Part shown: positions 1 to 8,606 of the stretch, in pieces
Numbering within the stretch: position 1 is the first letter of the stretch
Layout: each line of letters starts with the position of its first letter
Source: Metalysinibacillus jejuensis
GTDB lineage: Bacteria; Bacillota; Bacilli; Bacillales_A; Planococcaceae
Length of the DNA: 64,000 bases
Assembly: GCF_003057615.1 (NCBI RefSeq)
Contig: NZ_QAFW01000009.1
Coordinates: 1 to 64,000 of the forward strand
Reading direction: 5' to 3'
Notes under the pieces: generated by a model
Told to the model about the DNA's origin: nothing
The model's database searches: none
What the model saw: the letters and a program-made list of their open reading frames with translations, nothing else
Position numbers and translations under genes: made by a program

Positions 1-49
1 TTATGTCTATATTTTACCAAATTCTTTGGCTAAAGCCAACCGAAATTCA

Positions 50-119
50 TCTCCCACCTACTCATTGGTGCTATTCGCACCTTCACACTCCTTGAGGTTG
101 GGAGACTTCTTTCGGAAAG
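50..119 (+). repeat. Nested hairpins, possible IS200/IS605-type right end
   Basis: Bases 50-59 pair with 95-105 (one bulged base) and enclose a second hairpin, 67-71 with 77-81. A third small hairpin, CTTTC/GAAAG type, lies at 109-119. Clear hsdS homology starts only just after this, near base 125. Nested hairpins around a CTCCCACC/GGTTGGGAG stem resemble the structured 3' ends of TnpB-carrying IS200/IS605 elements of Bacillales; this is from memory and is tentative. The mobile element, if real, lies mostly left of the window. Confidence 0.35.
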
Positions 120-125
120 TCGTTA

Positions 126-904
126 AAGTGGATATTCCAGATATTGAGCAACAACAGCGGATTGTATCTATTCTAGATAGCTGTATAAGTTTAAAACGAA
201 AACGTCAATCCCAAATAACAGCATTAGATGAATTAACAAAAAGTTTGTTTTTAGAGATGTTTGGTGATCCAAGGATAAATCCTAGAGCATGGGATACAAA
301 AAATTTGACTCAAATAGTTGTAAAAGATAAGAGAGCAATAAAGAGGGGACCTTTTGGCGGAGCGTTAAAAAAAGAAATTTTTGTTGATAGTGGATATTTA
401 GTGTATGAACAATATCATGCGATAAATGATGACTTTACAGTAAACAGATATTTCATTACAGAAGAAAAATATAATGAATTAGAAGCATTTCGAGTAATGC
501 CGGGTGATTTAATAGTGAGTTGCTCAGGGGTAACATTAGGAAGAATTGCTGAAATCCCTGCAAATGCACAAGAAGGAATAATCAATCAAGCATTATTAAA
601 ACTTACTTTAGATACAAATGTAATGAATAAGGAATTTTTTAAATTTGTTTTTAGAAGTGAACATATTCAATCGATTTTATTTAGCGTGAGTAGAGGAAGT
701 GGAGTTCCAAATTTGCCTTCAATGTCAGTAATGAAGCAGATAGAGTTTTTATGTCCTCCAATTCAGATGCAGAATATTTTCGAGGAAAAAATCTCTTATA
801 TTAATATTGAAATTTTCAAATTGAAAGAATCTTTAATTGAAATGGAAAATCTATATAATTCACTTCTTCAAAAAGCCTTCAAAGGCGAATTATTCCAAGA
901 TTAA
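126..904 (+). pseudogene. hsdS: Type I restriction-modification specificity subunit HsdS, 5'-truncated
   Basis: HsdS determines the DNA sequence recognised by a type I methylase/endonuclease complex. The recognisable part begins at the conserved central region: a PDIEQQQRIV motif, then a helical spacer ending in LDELTKS, then FLEMFGDPRINP. A complete second target-recognition domain follows (SGVTLGRI, SRGSGVPNLPS) and then the C-terminal helical spacer with LLQKAFKGELFQD. The first target-recognition domain, about 190 residues in the family, is missing. The frame stays open to the window edge, but the residues encoded before base 125 do not look like HsdS. This suggests truncation by an insertion, or a junction with sequence outside the window. 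A half-HsdS can sometimes dimerise to form a specificity unit, so residual function is possible. hsdM is not in the window. The hsdR relic starts 26 bases downstream. Confidence 0.75.
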
Positions 905-929
905 TCCTATTATAAGGAGCTGATGACTA

Positions 930-1052
930 TTGACCTTTGATTTTCTAAAAGATAAACAAACCTTCAGTAGCTTCTCTAATGCCTGCATCGAGGCGGAGCG
1001 TGCGATGCAAATTAGTCCTTCCACGGTTGCGATTTTGTCGCGCCGTGTGTAA
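930..1052 (+). pseudogene. 5' relic of an hsdR gene (39 sense codons after the TTG start)
   Basis: A TTG start with an upstream AAGGAGC-type ribosome-binding site opens a frame that matches the first codons of the complete hsdR at 2952. From the AATGCCTGCATCGA block to the CGCGCCGTG block the two copies are almost identical, while the first 16 codons differ at many positions. Homology stops abruptly at about 1046. One codon later this copy reads TAA, whereas the complete copy continues into LELAVKW. This is the stump of the original hsdR of the locus, or of a related allele, cut where the SIR2-containing segment joins. Confidence 0.85.
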
Positions 1053-1084
1053 GGTAAGTTTCAAAGAAAGGTTGGTGTAAACAG

Positions 1085-2647
1085 ATGTTAAAAATTGACG
1101 ATGTTGTGCAAAAGTTTGATGCGACACCGATTCTTTTTGTAGGTTCGGGCTTATCGCGTAGATATTTAAATTTACCAGATTGGAAAGGTTTGCTCGAGCA
1201 TTTTGCGACTATTATTAATCAAGATGATTTTGCCTACAGTGCTTATGAAAATAAAGCGAAGACGTTAGACGTTAAAGCCGGAATCATGCCAAAAGTTGCT
1301 GAACTTATTCAAAAGGACTTTGATGAGAAATGGTTTACAGATCCTTTGATTAGAACAGTCGAAGGAGATATGTTAGAACAAATTAAACGAAACGGATTAT
1401 CACCATTTAAAGCAGAAATAGCTGCGTTGATTCAAAAGAAAACAATTGTAAATCCAGATTATTCAGTAGAAATTAGTAAGCTTGCTCAAATTTCTGAAAA
1501 GAGTATTGCAGGTGTTATTACGACAAATTATGACTCATTTCTTGAAGATACATTCAATGGATTCACAAAATATGTCGGACAGTCGCAATTAATCTTTTCG
1601 GCAATTCATGGCATTGCTGAAATTTATAAAATTCACGGTTCTGTTGAAAAGCCGGAAAGTATTGTTATTAACGAAAATGACTACGCACTATTTGAACAGA
1701 AAAGTGCCTATTTAGCGGCAAAGTTGATGACTATTTTTATGGAGTACCCGATTGTTTTTCTTGGTTATTCTATTAGCGATACGAATATTCAAAACATCTT
1801 GAAGGCAATCGTTGATATTTTAGATGAGGAACAAGTGTCTATGCTAGAAAATCGATTTGTATTTGTTGAATACTTACCAGATGCTGTTGGAGCAGAGGTA
1901 AGCCCATTTACAATTATGATTGATAATAAGCCTCTAATAATGAAAAAAATCGTCCTTTCAGATTTTATGTTGCTATATAATGCGCTTGGCAAAAAGAAAA
2001 CAAAGCTACCAGTTAAAATTTTACGTCGGTTTAAAGAAGAACTCTATAATTACACAATTACAAATATGCCAACTACCAATTTACGTGTAGCTGCGTTAGA
2101 TGATACACGAGTAGACGATGAAGAATTAGTACTAGCAATTGGAAAAGTGTCGGATTTAGGATTAAAAGGGCTAAAAGGAATTGATGGGAATGAATGGTAT
2201 CGTGATATCGTATTAGGTGATTTAGAGTTTACGGCAGATGAAATGTTAGAATATGCATTTCCCAAGGTTTTAAAGCAAAACTCTGGTAGGCTACCGATTC
2301 ATAAATATTTAGCTGAATCAACAAAGGATTTTCCAGAGTGTAAGGAATTAGCCGAAAAGTTGAATTTTGATACAATCATCTCACCTTCAATTAAAAAGCA
2401 GAGAAAAAGTCGTGGGGAATACATATCCGTAAAACAAATATGGAATCAGGAAAAGGCTTCCTTAGAACGTGCTACAAGGTTAATTGCATATCTTGAAGAG
2501 GAACAAATTGAAGTGAGCGCGCTTGAAGAAGTACTTAAAGAAATTTTCTCGGAAGATGTCAATGCACTTCAAAACGTAAAATCAGCAGTAAGAACAAATA
2601 TTAGAAGACTTATTTCGATATATGATTATTTGAAGTGGGGCAAATAA
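1085..2647 (+). CDS. SIR2-domain protein, probable NAD-consuming defence effector
   Basis: The protein has 520 residues. The N-terminal 270 or so residues carry SIR2-like signatures: FVGSGLSRRYLNLPDW near residue 18, GVITTNYDSFLED near 140, and IHGIAEIYKIHGSVEKP near 175, where the family has its His-containing NAD-site loop. The following NENDY and FLGYSISDTNIQ segments also fit SIR2-like proteins of defence systems. The C-terminal 220 residues have no domain that I recognise. They are rich in charged helices and may sense the trigger or form oligomers. SIR2-domain defence proteins generally deplete NAD+ after phage infection; that role here is inference from the domain and from the position between hsdS and hsdR. 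The start is the ATG at 1085, with only a weak upstream AAAGG. The gene is bracketed by two copies of the hsdR 5' end. Confidence 0.75.
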   Translation: MLKIDDVVQKFDATPILFVGSGLSRRYLNLPDWKGLLEHFATIINQDDFAYSAYENKAKTLDVKAGIMPKVAELIQKDFDEKWFTDPLIRTVEGDMLEQIKRNGLSPFKAEIAALIQKKTIVNPDYSVEISKLAQISEKSIAGVITTNYDSFLEDTFNGFTKYVGQSQLIFSAIHGIAEIYKIHGSVEKPESIVINENDYALFEQKSAYLAAKLMTIFMEYPIVFLGYSISDTNIQNILKAIVDILDEEQVSMLENRFVFVEYLPDAVGAEVSPFTIMIDNKPLIMKKIVLSDFMLLYNALGKKKTKLPVKILRRFKEELYNYTITNMPTTNLRVAALDDTRVDDEELVLAIGKVSDLGLKGLKGIDGNEWYRDIVLGDLEFTADEMLEYAFPKVLKQNSGRLPIHKYLAESTKDFPECKELAEKLNFDTIISPSIKKQRKSRGEYISVKQIWNQEKASLERATRLIAYLEEEQIEVSALEEVLKEIFSEDVNALQNVKSAVRTNIRRLISIYDYLKWGK

Positions 2648-2951
2648 AAAGAGCTTCCTGACTCAAGCATTTGTAAACAAACACCGTACAGGAAACCCCT
2701 TTTCAACTTTACACACCTAACAGACTTAGCATTTATAAATAAACACCTATCTGATCAGCATGGAATTACCGATTGAGTAATTGAAGTCTGTACATACAAA
2801 ATGTAAATACAGTTTGTATGTACATCTTATAAAAAAACAGCGTTATTGTAAACAGATAAATGGATGTATATTTCACTAGGTCTTTTACATGTGTATAATT
2901 GGATAATAAAGTATTTAATGGATGACCTTATGTGAAAGGGATGTGATTACA
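2648..2951 (+). promoter_or_regulatory. hsdR upstream region with inverted repeat and probable promoter
   Basis: This 304-base gap holds no gene. It contains a TTCCTG/CAGGAA hairpin (2655-2660 with 2689-2694) just after the SIR2 gene. Two imperfect direct repeats of about 25 bases lie at 2660-2685 and 2723-2747, built around AGCATTT.TAAA.AAACACC. A perfect 12-bp inverted repeat (2789-2800 with 2813-2824, arm TGTACATACAAA) follows. A TATAAT -10 element lies at 2894-2899 with a weak -35 near 2872-2877. The 12-bp repeat upstream of this promoter is a good candidate operator, or an element controlling restriction subunit expression. Confidence 0.5.
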
Positions 2952-5900
2952 TTGAACTTTGGTTTTTTAAAAGATAAACAGCTTTTTAATAGTTTCTCAA
3001 ATGCCTGCATCGAAGCGGAGCGTGCGATGCAAATTAGTCCTTCCACGGTTGCGATTCTTTCGCGCCGTGCGTTGGAACTCGCTGTTAAATGGGTGTATCA
3101 ATTTGATAATGATGTGAAAATTCCTTACCAAGACAATTTATCGAGCCTCATTCATGATCGACATTTTTTAAGCATTATTGATGAACAATTACTTCCGATG
3201 ATGAAGTACGTGGTGAAGCTTGGAAATGCAGCAGTACATACAAATGTGGCAATTACACGAGATGAAGCGGTGTTGTCATTACATAATTTACATCAGTTTG
3301 TCTCTTGGATTGATTATTGCTATGCAGAGGAATATACAGCAACGGATTTTGATGAAAGCATATTATACGATGCGGAATATAAACGTGAGCGTCCGGAAGA
3401 GCTAAACAATTTATACGAAAAATTGAGCGAAAAGGACAAGTCGCTTGAAGAACTTCGTAAGCAAAATGAAGCACTACGTATGCAGTTAACGGCTAACCGT
3501 GTGGAATCGCAAAATCATTATAACTTTGAAGTCGAAACGATTTCTGAATTTGAAACTCGTAAGCGTTATATCGATTTAGATTTAAAGTTAGCTAGTTGGG
3601 AAATGGATAAAAATGTCGATGTAGAGCTTCCGATTGCAGGAATGCCAAACGTTTCAGGGGAAGGGTTTATCGACTATGTACTGCGTGGTACGAACGGCAA
3701 AATTTTAGCTATCGTGGAAGCGAAGCGTACATCACGCGATCCAAAGGAAGGACGTAATCAAGCGAGATTATATGCGGATTGTGTGGAACAGGCACAAGGT
3801 ATTCGTCCGATTATTTTCTATACGAATGGTTTTGAAACGTATATTTGGCATGACGAGTACGCAGCTCGTCGTGTGTCAGGCTTCTACACGCAAGATGAAC
3901 TTCAGTTATTAATTGACCGCCGCAAGATGAAAAAACCACTGACGAATATTGTTATTAATGATGACATTACAAATCGTTATTACCAAAAAGAAGCGATTCT
4001 TGCCGTTTGCGATTCGTTTAGCAATAATCAACGGAAAGCGCTACTTGTCATGGCGACAGGCAGTGGGAAAACACGTACAGCGATTTCATTAGTCGATGTG
4101 TTAACGAAGCATCATTGGATTAAAAACGTGCTATTTTTAGCTGACCGTACGTCACTTGTAAAGCAAGCGTTTCGTAATTTTAATACGTTACTACCAACTT
4201 TATCACTGTGCAATATGCTTGAGAAAAAGTCCGATCCAGAGGCGGCGCGTATGGTGTTTTCCACGTATCCAACAATGATGAATGCGATCGATGAAGTGAA
4301 AAGCAAGACGGGCGAACGTTTATTTACAGTCGGTCATTTTGATTTAATCATTATTGATGAATCACACCGTTCGATTTATCAAAAGTATAAAAGTATTTTT
4401 GATTATTTTGATGGGATGCTCGTTGGTTTGACTGCAACACCAAAGGACGAGCTTGATAAAAATACGTACACAATTTTCGATTTAGAAAACGGTGTCCCGA
4501 CGTACGCTTATGAATTATCGAAGGCGGTAGAAGATGGTTATCTTGTCGACTATCGCACCCGCGAAACGACGTTAAAAATTTTAGATGACGGTATTCGTTA
4601 CGATGATTTATCGAAGGAAGAGCAAGAGGAATTCGATGAAATTTTCGAGGACGAGCCACAAGTAAAAGATATCGATAGTTCGGCTATTAACCAATTCGTG
4701 TTTAATAAAGATACGATTGATCGAGTACTAAGCGATTTAATGGAACAAGGGTTAAAAGTTGAAGGTGGCGACAAGTTAGGGAAAACAATACTTTTCGCTA
4801 AGAATCATAAACATGCGATGGCCATCAAAGAGCGTTTTGATTTAAAGTTCCCTGAGTGTGGTGGCAACTTTGCGGAAGTGATCGATTATAGTGTGGAGTA
4901 TTACCAATCACTCATTGATGATTTCTCTGATCCAACGAAGATGCCACAAATCGCGATTTCGGTGGATATGTTGGATACAGGAATCGATGTGCCGAACGTC
5001 TTAAATCTTGTTTTCTTTAAAAAAGTGCGTTCAAAAACAAAGTTCTGGCAAATGATTGGTCGCGGTACACGTTTGCGCGAAAATTTATTTGGCCCAGGTG
5101 AGGATAAGGAGTATTTTTTAATTTTTGATTATTTACGCAACTTCGAGTATTTCCGTGTAAATGAGCGCGGCGATGAAACGAAAATTACGCAATCGTTAAC
5201 GGAACGACTATTTAATACGAAGGTTGATATTGTACGTGAATTACAAGCAATGCAATATCAAGAACAGCCGTTCATCGTGTATCGTGAAAAGTTATTGAAT
5301 GAAATTTTAGCGGATGTGCGAGCATTAAATGATGAAAATTTCCGTGTGCGTCAATATTTGCAGTACGTGCATAAATATCAAAATGCGGACAGTTGGCAGG
5401 CATTATCGGTTGTGCAAACGAATGAAATAAAAGAAAATGTCTCGCCATTAATTGTTCCGATTGAGGATGACGAGCTGGCAAAACGTTTTGACTTGTTGAT
5501 GTTAACGATTGAGTTAGCGAACTTGCAATCGAACAATGCAACGAAGCCAATTCGGAAAGTCGTAGATACAGCAGAAGCATTAGCGAAGCTTGGGACAATT
5601 CCACAAGTATTAGCGCAGCGTGATGTCATTGAAGAAGTTCGTACGACAGAGTTTTGGGAGCGAGCGAACATTGCAGATTTAGAACGTGTCCGTGTGGCTT
5701 TACGTGATTTAATTCGCTATATTGAACGCTCAAATCAAAAAATCTACTATACGAACTTCCAAGACGAAGTGATGATGGTTGCGGAAAATGCATCGATGTT
5801 AAACGTAAACGACCTAAAGAGCTATCGGAAAAAGGTCGAGCATTATTTAAAGGAAAACCAAAACGCCGACAATCTAGCCATTTACAAGCTGCGTAACAAT

Positions 5901-6287
5901 AAGCCGTTAACGAAGCAGGATGTTGAATATTTAGAGCGCGTGTTATGGCAAGAACTTGGCTCTAAGGAACAGTACGAAAAGGACTACGGCGACACGCCGG
6001 TCACAAAATTAGTCCGCAAAATCGTCGGCCTCGACCGCCAAGCAGCAGTCGAAGCGTTCTCGGAATTCATCACAGCCGAAAATCTAAACTTACAACAAAC
6101 CAACTTCGTCGAATTAATTATCGATTACATCGTGAAAAACGGCACACTCGAACGCCAAGCTTTACAGCAAGACCCGTTTACTTCGCTAGGTGGCATTACG
6201 GTTGTCTTCAAAGACCAATTGCCGAAAGCTAGGAGTGTGTTGGCGATTATTGATCGGATTAACAGGAACCCGGAGGATATATCGTAA
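2952..6287 (+). CDS. hsdR: Type I restriction endonuclease subunit R (HsdR)
   Basis: This is the ATP-dependent DNA translocase and nuclease subunit of a type I restriction system. It has about 1111 residues if it starts at the TTG at 2952, which aligns with the start of the relic at 930 and has GAAAGGGA upstream; a frame-open ATG lies at 2922. Order of domains: an N-terminal DUF4145-like helical domain (SRRALELAVKWVYQF), a coiled coil near residues 160-190, then the HsdR nuclease domain with the acidic-Lys core in AIVEAKRTSRDP. A helicase follows, with Walker A ATGSGKTRTA, motif II IIIDESHRS, motif III GLTATP and motif VI QMIGRGTR. The C-terminal 350 residues would contact HsdM. It looks intact. 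It sits 305 bases after the SIR2 gene, with its own promoter region. Whether it works with the damaged hsdS upstream is unclear. Confidence 0.92.
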   Translation: MNFGFLKDKQLFNSFSNACIEAERAMQISPSTVAILSRRALELAVKWVYQFDNDVKIPYQDNLSSLIHDRHFLSIIDEQLLPMMKYVVKLGNAAVHTNVAITRDEAVLSLHNLHQFVSWIDYCYAEEYTATDFDESILYDAEYKRERPEELNNLYEKLSEKDKSLEELRKQNEALRMQLTANRVESQNHYNFEVETISEFETRKRYIDLDLKLASWEMDKNVDVELPIAGMPNVSGEGFIDYVLRGTNGKILAIVEAKRTSRDPKEGRNQARLYADCVEQAQGIRPIIFYTNGFETYIWHDEYAARRVSGFYTQDELQLLIDRRKMKKPLTNIVINDDITNRYYQKEAILAVCDSFSNNQRKALLVMATGSGKTRTAISLVDVLTKHHWIKNVLFLADRTSLVKQAFRNFNTLLPTLSLCNMLEKKSDPEAARMVFSTYPTMMNAIDEVKSKTGERLFTVGHFDLIIIDESHRSIYQKYKSIFDYFDGMLVGLTATPKDELDKNTYTIFDLENGVPTYAYELSKAVEDGYLVDYRTRETTLKILDDGIRYDDLSKEEQEEFDEIFEDEPQVKDIDSSAINQFVFNKDTIDRVLSDLMEQGLKVEGGDKLGKTILFAKNHKHAMAIKERFDLKFPECGGNFAEVIDYSVEYYQSLIDDFSDPTKMPQIAISVDMLDTGIDVPNVLNLVFFKKVRSKTKFWQMIGRGTRLRENLFGPGEDKEYFLIFDYLRNFEYFRVNERGDETKITQSLTERLFNTKVDIVRELQAMQYQEQPFIVYREKLLNEILADVRALNDENFRVRQYLQYVHKYQNADSWQALSVVQTNEIKENVSPLIVPIEDDELAKRFDLLMLTIELANLQSNNATKPIRKVVDTAEALAKLGTIPQVLAQRDVIEEVRTTEFWERANIADLERVRVALRDLIRYIERSNQKIYYTNFQDEVMMVAENASMLNVNDLKSYRKKVEHYLKENQNADNLAIYKLRNNKPLTKQDVEYLERVLWQELGSKEQYEKDYGDTPVTKLVRKIVGLDRQAAVEAFSEFITAENLNLQQTNFVELIIDYIVKNGTLERQALQQDPFTSLGGITVVFKDQLPKARSVLAIIDRINRNPEDIS

Positions 6288-6358
6288 TTATATTTTGAGA
6301 GAACTAAAGTGAATTTATTGGGAATTGAATAAATTATACTATGATTATCATATAGAAA

Positions 6359-6410
6359 CGAACTATATGGAGCCTTCAAATTTTGAAGGTTTGAAATATA
6401 GTTCGTTTTT
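6359..6410 (+). terminator. Intrinsic terminator after hsdR
   Basis: A perfect 10-bp stem (6359-6368 with 6396-6405) encloses a second hairpin (about 6373-6380 with 6382-6389) and is followed directly by TTTTT. It ends the hsdR transcript. The rest of the 6288-6577 gap is AT-rich with no gene that I can support. Confidence 0.75.
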
Positions 6411-6577
6411 AGTTTTAATATATCTGTCCTTTTCAATTATTTTGTTTAGAGATTAAAAACATGATAATTTGACAATAATAGTATTTGGTAATAACATTAA
6501 ATATATTCACAGTGTTTTTAATAGTTTGTGAATTGTATTTACAATGTTGTGATATTAAAAGATAGGTTGTGGATAAA

Positions 6578-7033
6578 ATGAATGTTAAAGAAACTGCGGA
6601 ATTATTAGGTGTTCATGTTAATACAATCTATAATTATATTTCTACTGGTATAATAGAGGCAAATAAAAAAAATGGTTCATGGTTTATACCAGAAAATGAA
6701 GTCCTTAAAATAAAAAGGCAGCAGATCATTTCCCCTAAATTAGTTATTGATAGTACAAATATTTTGTTGAATGTCGTAGAAAGTAAATTAAAAGTTAAAG
6801 AACAAGAAATTGAATTATTAAAAGGAATAACAAAGTTCAAAGTATATGAAGATTATCTGAAGTTAGAAAATGTATATAAAACTTTGATAGATATAAAATC
6901 AGAATGGTATGGGAAAATAAATGATAGCGAAGTGGATTTTAATGAAGAGTTGATACTTAAATCAAAGCTAGATGAGGAAAGTGTCATAAACTTGTATGAG
7001 AAATTTTGGATAAACAAAAAACCTCAAGAATAA
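6578..7033 (+). CDS. Small HTH (excisionase-type) DNA-binding protein
   Basis: The protein has 151 residues from the ATG at 6578. AGG at 6564-6566 would serve as its ribosome-binding site; an in-frame GTG at 6569 lies too close to it. Residues 1-45 form a MerR/excisionase-like winged helix: VKETAELLGVHVNTIYNYISTG, then a wing ending in GSWFIPENEV. The remainder is a charged helical region with heptad-like spacing (VVESKLKVKEQEIELLKG), probably a dimerising coiled coil. The family reads DNA. Its target is unknown; nearby candidates are the hsdR and DUF3800 control regions. It stands alone between two terminator-like hairpins. Its very AT-rich base composition fits accessory DNA. Confidence 0.6.
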   Translation: MNVKETAELLGVHVNTIYNYISTGIIEANKKNGSWFIPENEVLKIKRQQIISPKLVIDSTNILLNVVESKLKVKEQEIELLKGITKFKVYEDYLKLENVYKTLIDIKSEWYGKINDSEVDFNEELILKSKLDEESVINLYEKFWINKKPQE

Positions 7034-7043
7034 ATTCTTGAGG
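7022..7043 (-). terminator. Hairpin at the end of the HTH gene
   Basis: CCTCAAGAA (7022-7030) pairs with TTCTTGAGG (7035-7043) across the HTH stop codon. The T-run is on the minus-strand side (TTTTTTGTTT), so it would terminate leftward transcription best. Rightward it has no clear T tract. Confidence 0.45.
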
Positions 7044-7341
7044 CTATCTATTCCTTCGGTGCAGAGAACGGGACTATGAGGATTCACAGTATATTTTCGT
7101 CTGCACTTTACAGATCAAAAAAATAAGAAAACATTAATTCCTACACTTCAATAGATTGACTATACTTAAAAAAGCATATTGCATTCCAGTGGTTCGTAAG
7201 ATTTTGGTTTTCTTATTCCCAATAATACCTTCAATAAAGCTGAATGTCAAATTGACACATAGGGTACGTATAGTTAGTTAGAAATTTCATTCGATTATTT
7301 TGTGAAATGAATCCAAAGACCTATCTGAGAGGTTGGAAGTA
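7044..7341 (+). promoter_or_regulatory. Control region ahead of the HTH-DUF3800 unit
   Basis: No gene is visible in these 298 bases. A perfect palindrome, TGTCAA-A-TTGACA, lies at 7245-7257 and contains a consensus -35 hexamer (7252-7257). No -10 with good spacing follows; the closest, TATAGT at 7269, is only 11 bases away. The palindrome is a candidate operator for one of the two HTH proteins beside it. Confidence 0.4.
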
Positions 7342-7731
7342 ATGAAAAATAATAAGAATCAATTAACCGAAACTTGTAAAGAAAACTTTAAAATTTGGAA
7401 GAAAAATTCCTTTGAAAATGATGGTTTTTTTCCTATATTCAATGGGTTTAAAGAAGAGTTTTATTTAAGAGAAATATCTGGTAATGCCTTTAAGCTTTAT
7501 GTGTATTTAGGTCTACACACTAAAAATGAAACTGGAGAGACTTGGGTTAGTATAAAATCAATGAGTGAATATTTTAAATGTACGGAGAGAAGCATAAGTA
7601 ATTGGTTAAAAGAACTCGAGGAAAGAAAGTTAATATATAGAAAGCAATTAGAGTTTAATGGACCAGCATACACCTATTTATTGCCATATGCGCAAAGTTC
7701 TCTACACAAAAAAACGGAGGAAACACTGTAA
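7342..7731 (+). CDS. Helix-turn-helix protein, partner of the DUF3800 gene
   Basis: The protein has 129 residues from the ATG at 7342, with GAGAGG nine bases upstream; a TTG at 7333 is also in frame. A winged-helix domain spans about residues 45-115: NAFKLYVYLGLHTKN, then WVSIKSMSEYFKCTERSISNWLKELEERKLI. This resembles the N-terminal domains of plasmid/phage replication initiators and DnaD-type proteins. No catalytic domain is present. Its stop codon overlaps the start of the DUF3800 gene (TAATG), so the two are translationally coupled. A regulator or DNA-targeting partner of the DUF3800 protein is the simplest reading, but this is inference. Confidence 0.55.
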   Translation: MKNNKNQLTETCKENFKIWKKNSFENDGFFPIFNGFKEEFYLREISGNAFKLYVYLGLHTKNETGETWVSIKSMSEYFKCTERSISNWLKELEERKLIYRKQLEFNGPAYTYLLPYAQSSLHKKTEETL

Positions 7732-8606
7732 TGACATTAAACACATATACCCTGTATTTAGATGAAATTCAAGCAAATCCACCCTTTCAATACTTTTGTT
7801 TAGCAGGCGTGGTAATAAAGGATTCAGAGTACAACGAAATTAAAACACAAATAAATAAAATTAAAATTGATATTTTTGGAGATGAAAACGTGATACTACA
7901 TGAGGCTGATATTCGTACGCCTAAAAATATTACTAAAACAGATCCTATGTCAATATTAATTAAAAATACAATGAGTAAAGGGAAAAATAAAAAGAAGTAT
8001 TTTGATAAGGTAGTAGAGTTTTTTAAAGCAAATGAATTTACTGTTCTATCGGCTTCCTTACATCAAAATAACGTAGCTCAAACATATCCGGGACATAGGG
8101 ATAAATATTTTATGGCATTACAGATTATTATGGAGAACTTCACTCATTTTTTAATTGAAAATAGAGCCAAGGGTAAAATTGTGATTGAATCACGAATGAG
8201 TGAAAGTGACACCAACCTTGATGATCAATTATATACCCATTTTACTCAATTGCGATGTATAACAGGCACCTTATTCTATGAATCTAGTGTTATATCGAAG
8301 TATATCAGAAGTATTACATTCATTGAAAAGAGTAAAAATGAGATTGGATTACAAATTGCTGATATGATTCCTAATGCATTAAATAGGCATTTAAGTAGTT
8401 ATAGACAAGCTACCGAGGGATTGTACGAAGAAATTGAATCGAAGACTTATTGTGGAAATCGTTCAAATATTAAAAGGTTTGGGCAGAAAGTTTTAGTTAA
8501 AAGCGTTGATCTTTTAAAAATGAGTGCGGATGTAATAGAGGACAAAGTCAAAAGTGGAGAAATAAAAACCCAAGAACAAGTAGCTGTTATAAGTGGTAAA
8601 GATTAA
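7731..8606 (+). CDS. DUF3800 family protein
   Basis: The protein has 291 residues. The hallmarks of DUF3800 are present: an early acidic motif YTLYLDE near residue 6, HEADIR near 60, a central conserved acidic region (ESRMSESDTNLDDQL), and the C-terminal QIADMIPNALNRH motif near 225, which corresponds to the LQ.AD signature of the family. The spacing of conserved acidic residues suggests an RNase H-like nuclease fold. To my knowledge the biochemical function is not established. Members are common in phages, plasmids and defence islands. It is coupled to the upstream HTH gene and lies in a defence island beside the insertion point of the resistance island. No terminator is obvious after it. 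Confidence 0.7.
   Translation: MTLNTYTLYLDEIQANPPFQYFCLAGVVIKDSEYNEIKTQINKIKIDIFGDENVILHEADIRTPKNITKTDPMSILIKNTMSKGKNKKKYFDKVVEFFKANEFTVLSASLHQNNVAQTYPGHRDKYFMALQIIMENFTHFLIENRAKGKIVIESRMSESDTNLDDQLYTHFTQLRCITGTLFYESSVISKYIRSITFIEKSKNEIGLQIADMIPNALNRHLSSYRQATEGLYEEIESKTYCGNRSNIKRFGQKVLVKSVDLLKMSADVIEDKVKSGEIKTQEQVAVISGKD

Noticed and set aside
4351-4659. Long minus-strand frames inside hsdR (also at 5272-5671)
   Set aside because: They are antisense to a strongly conserved gene, without ribosome-binding sites or domain similarity.
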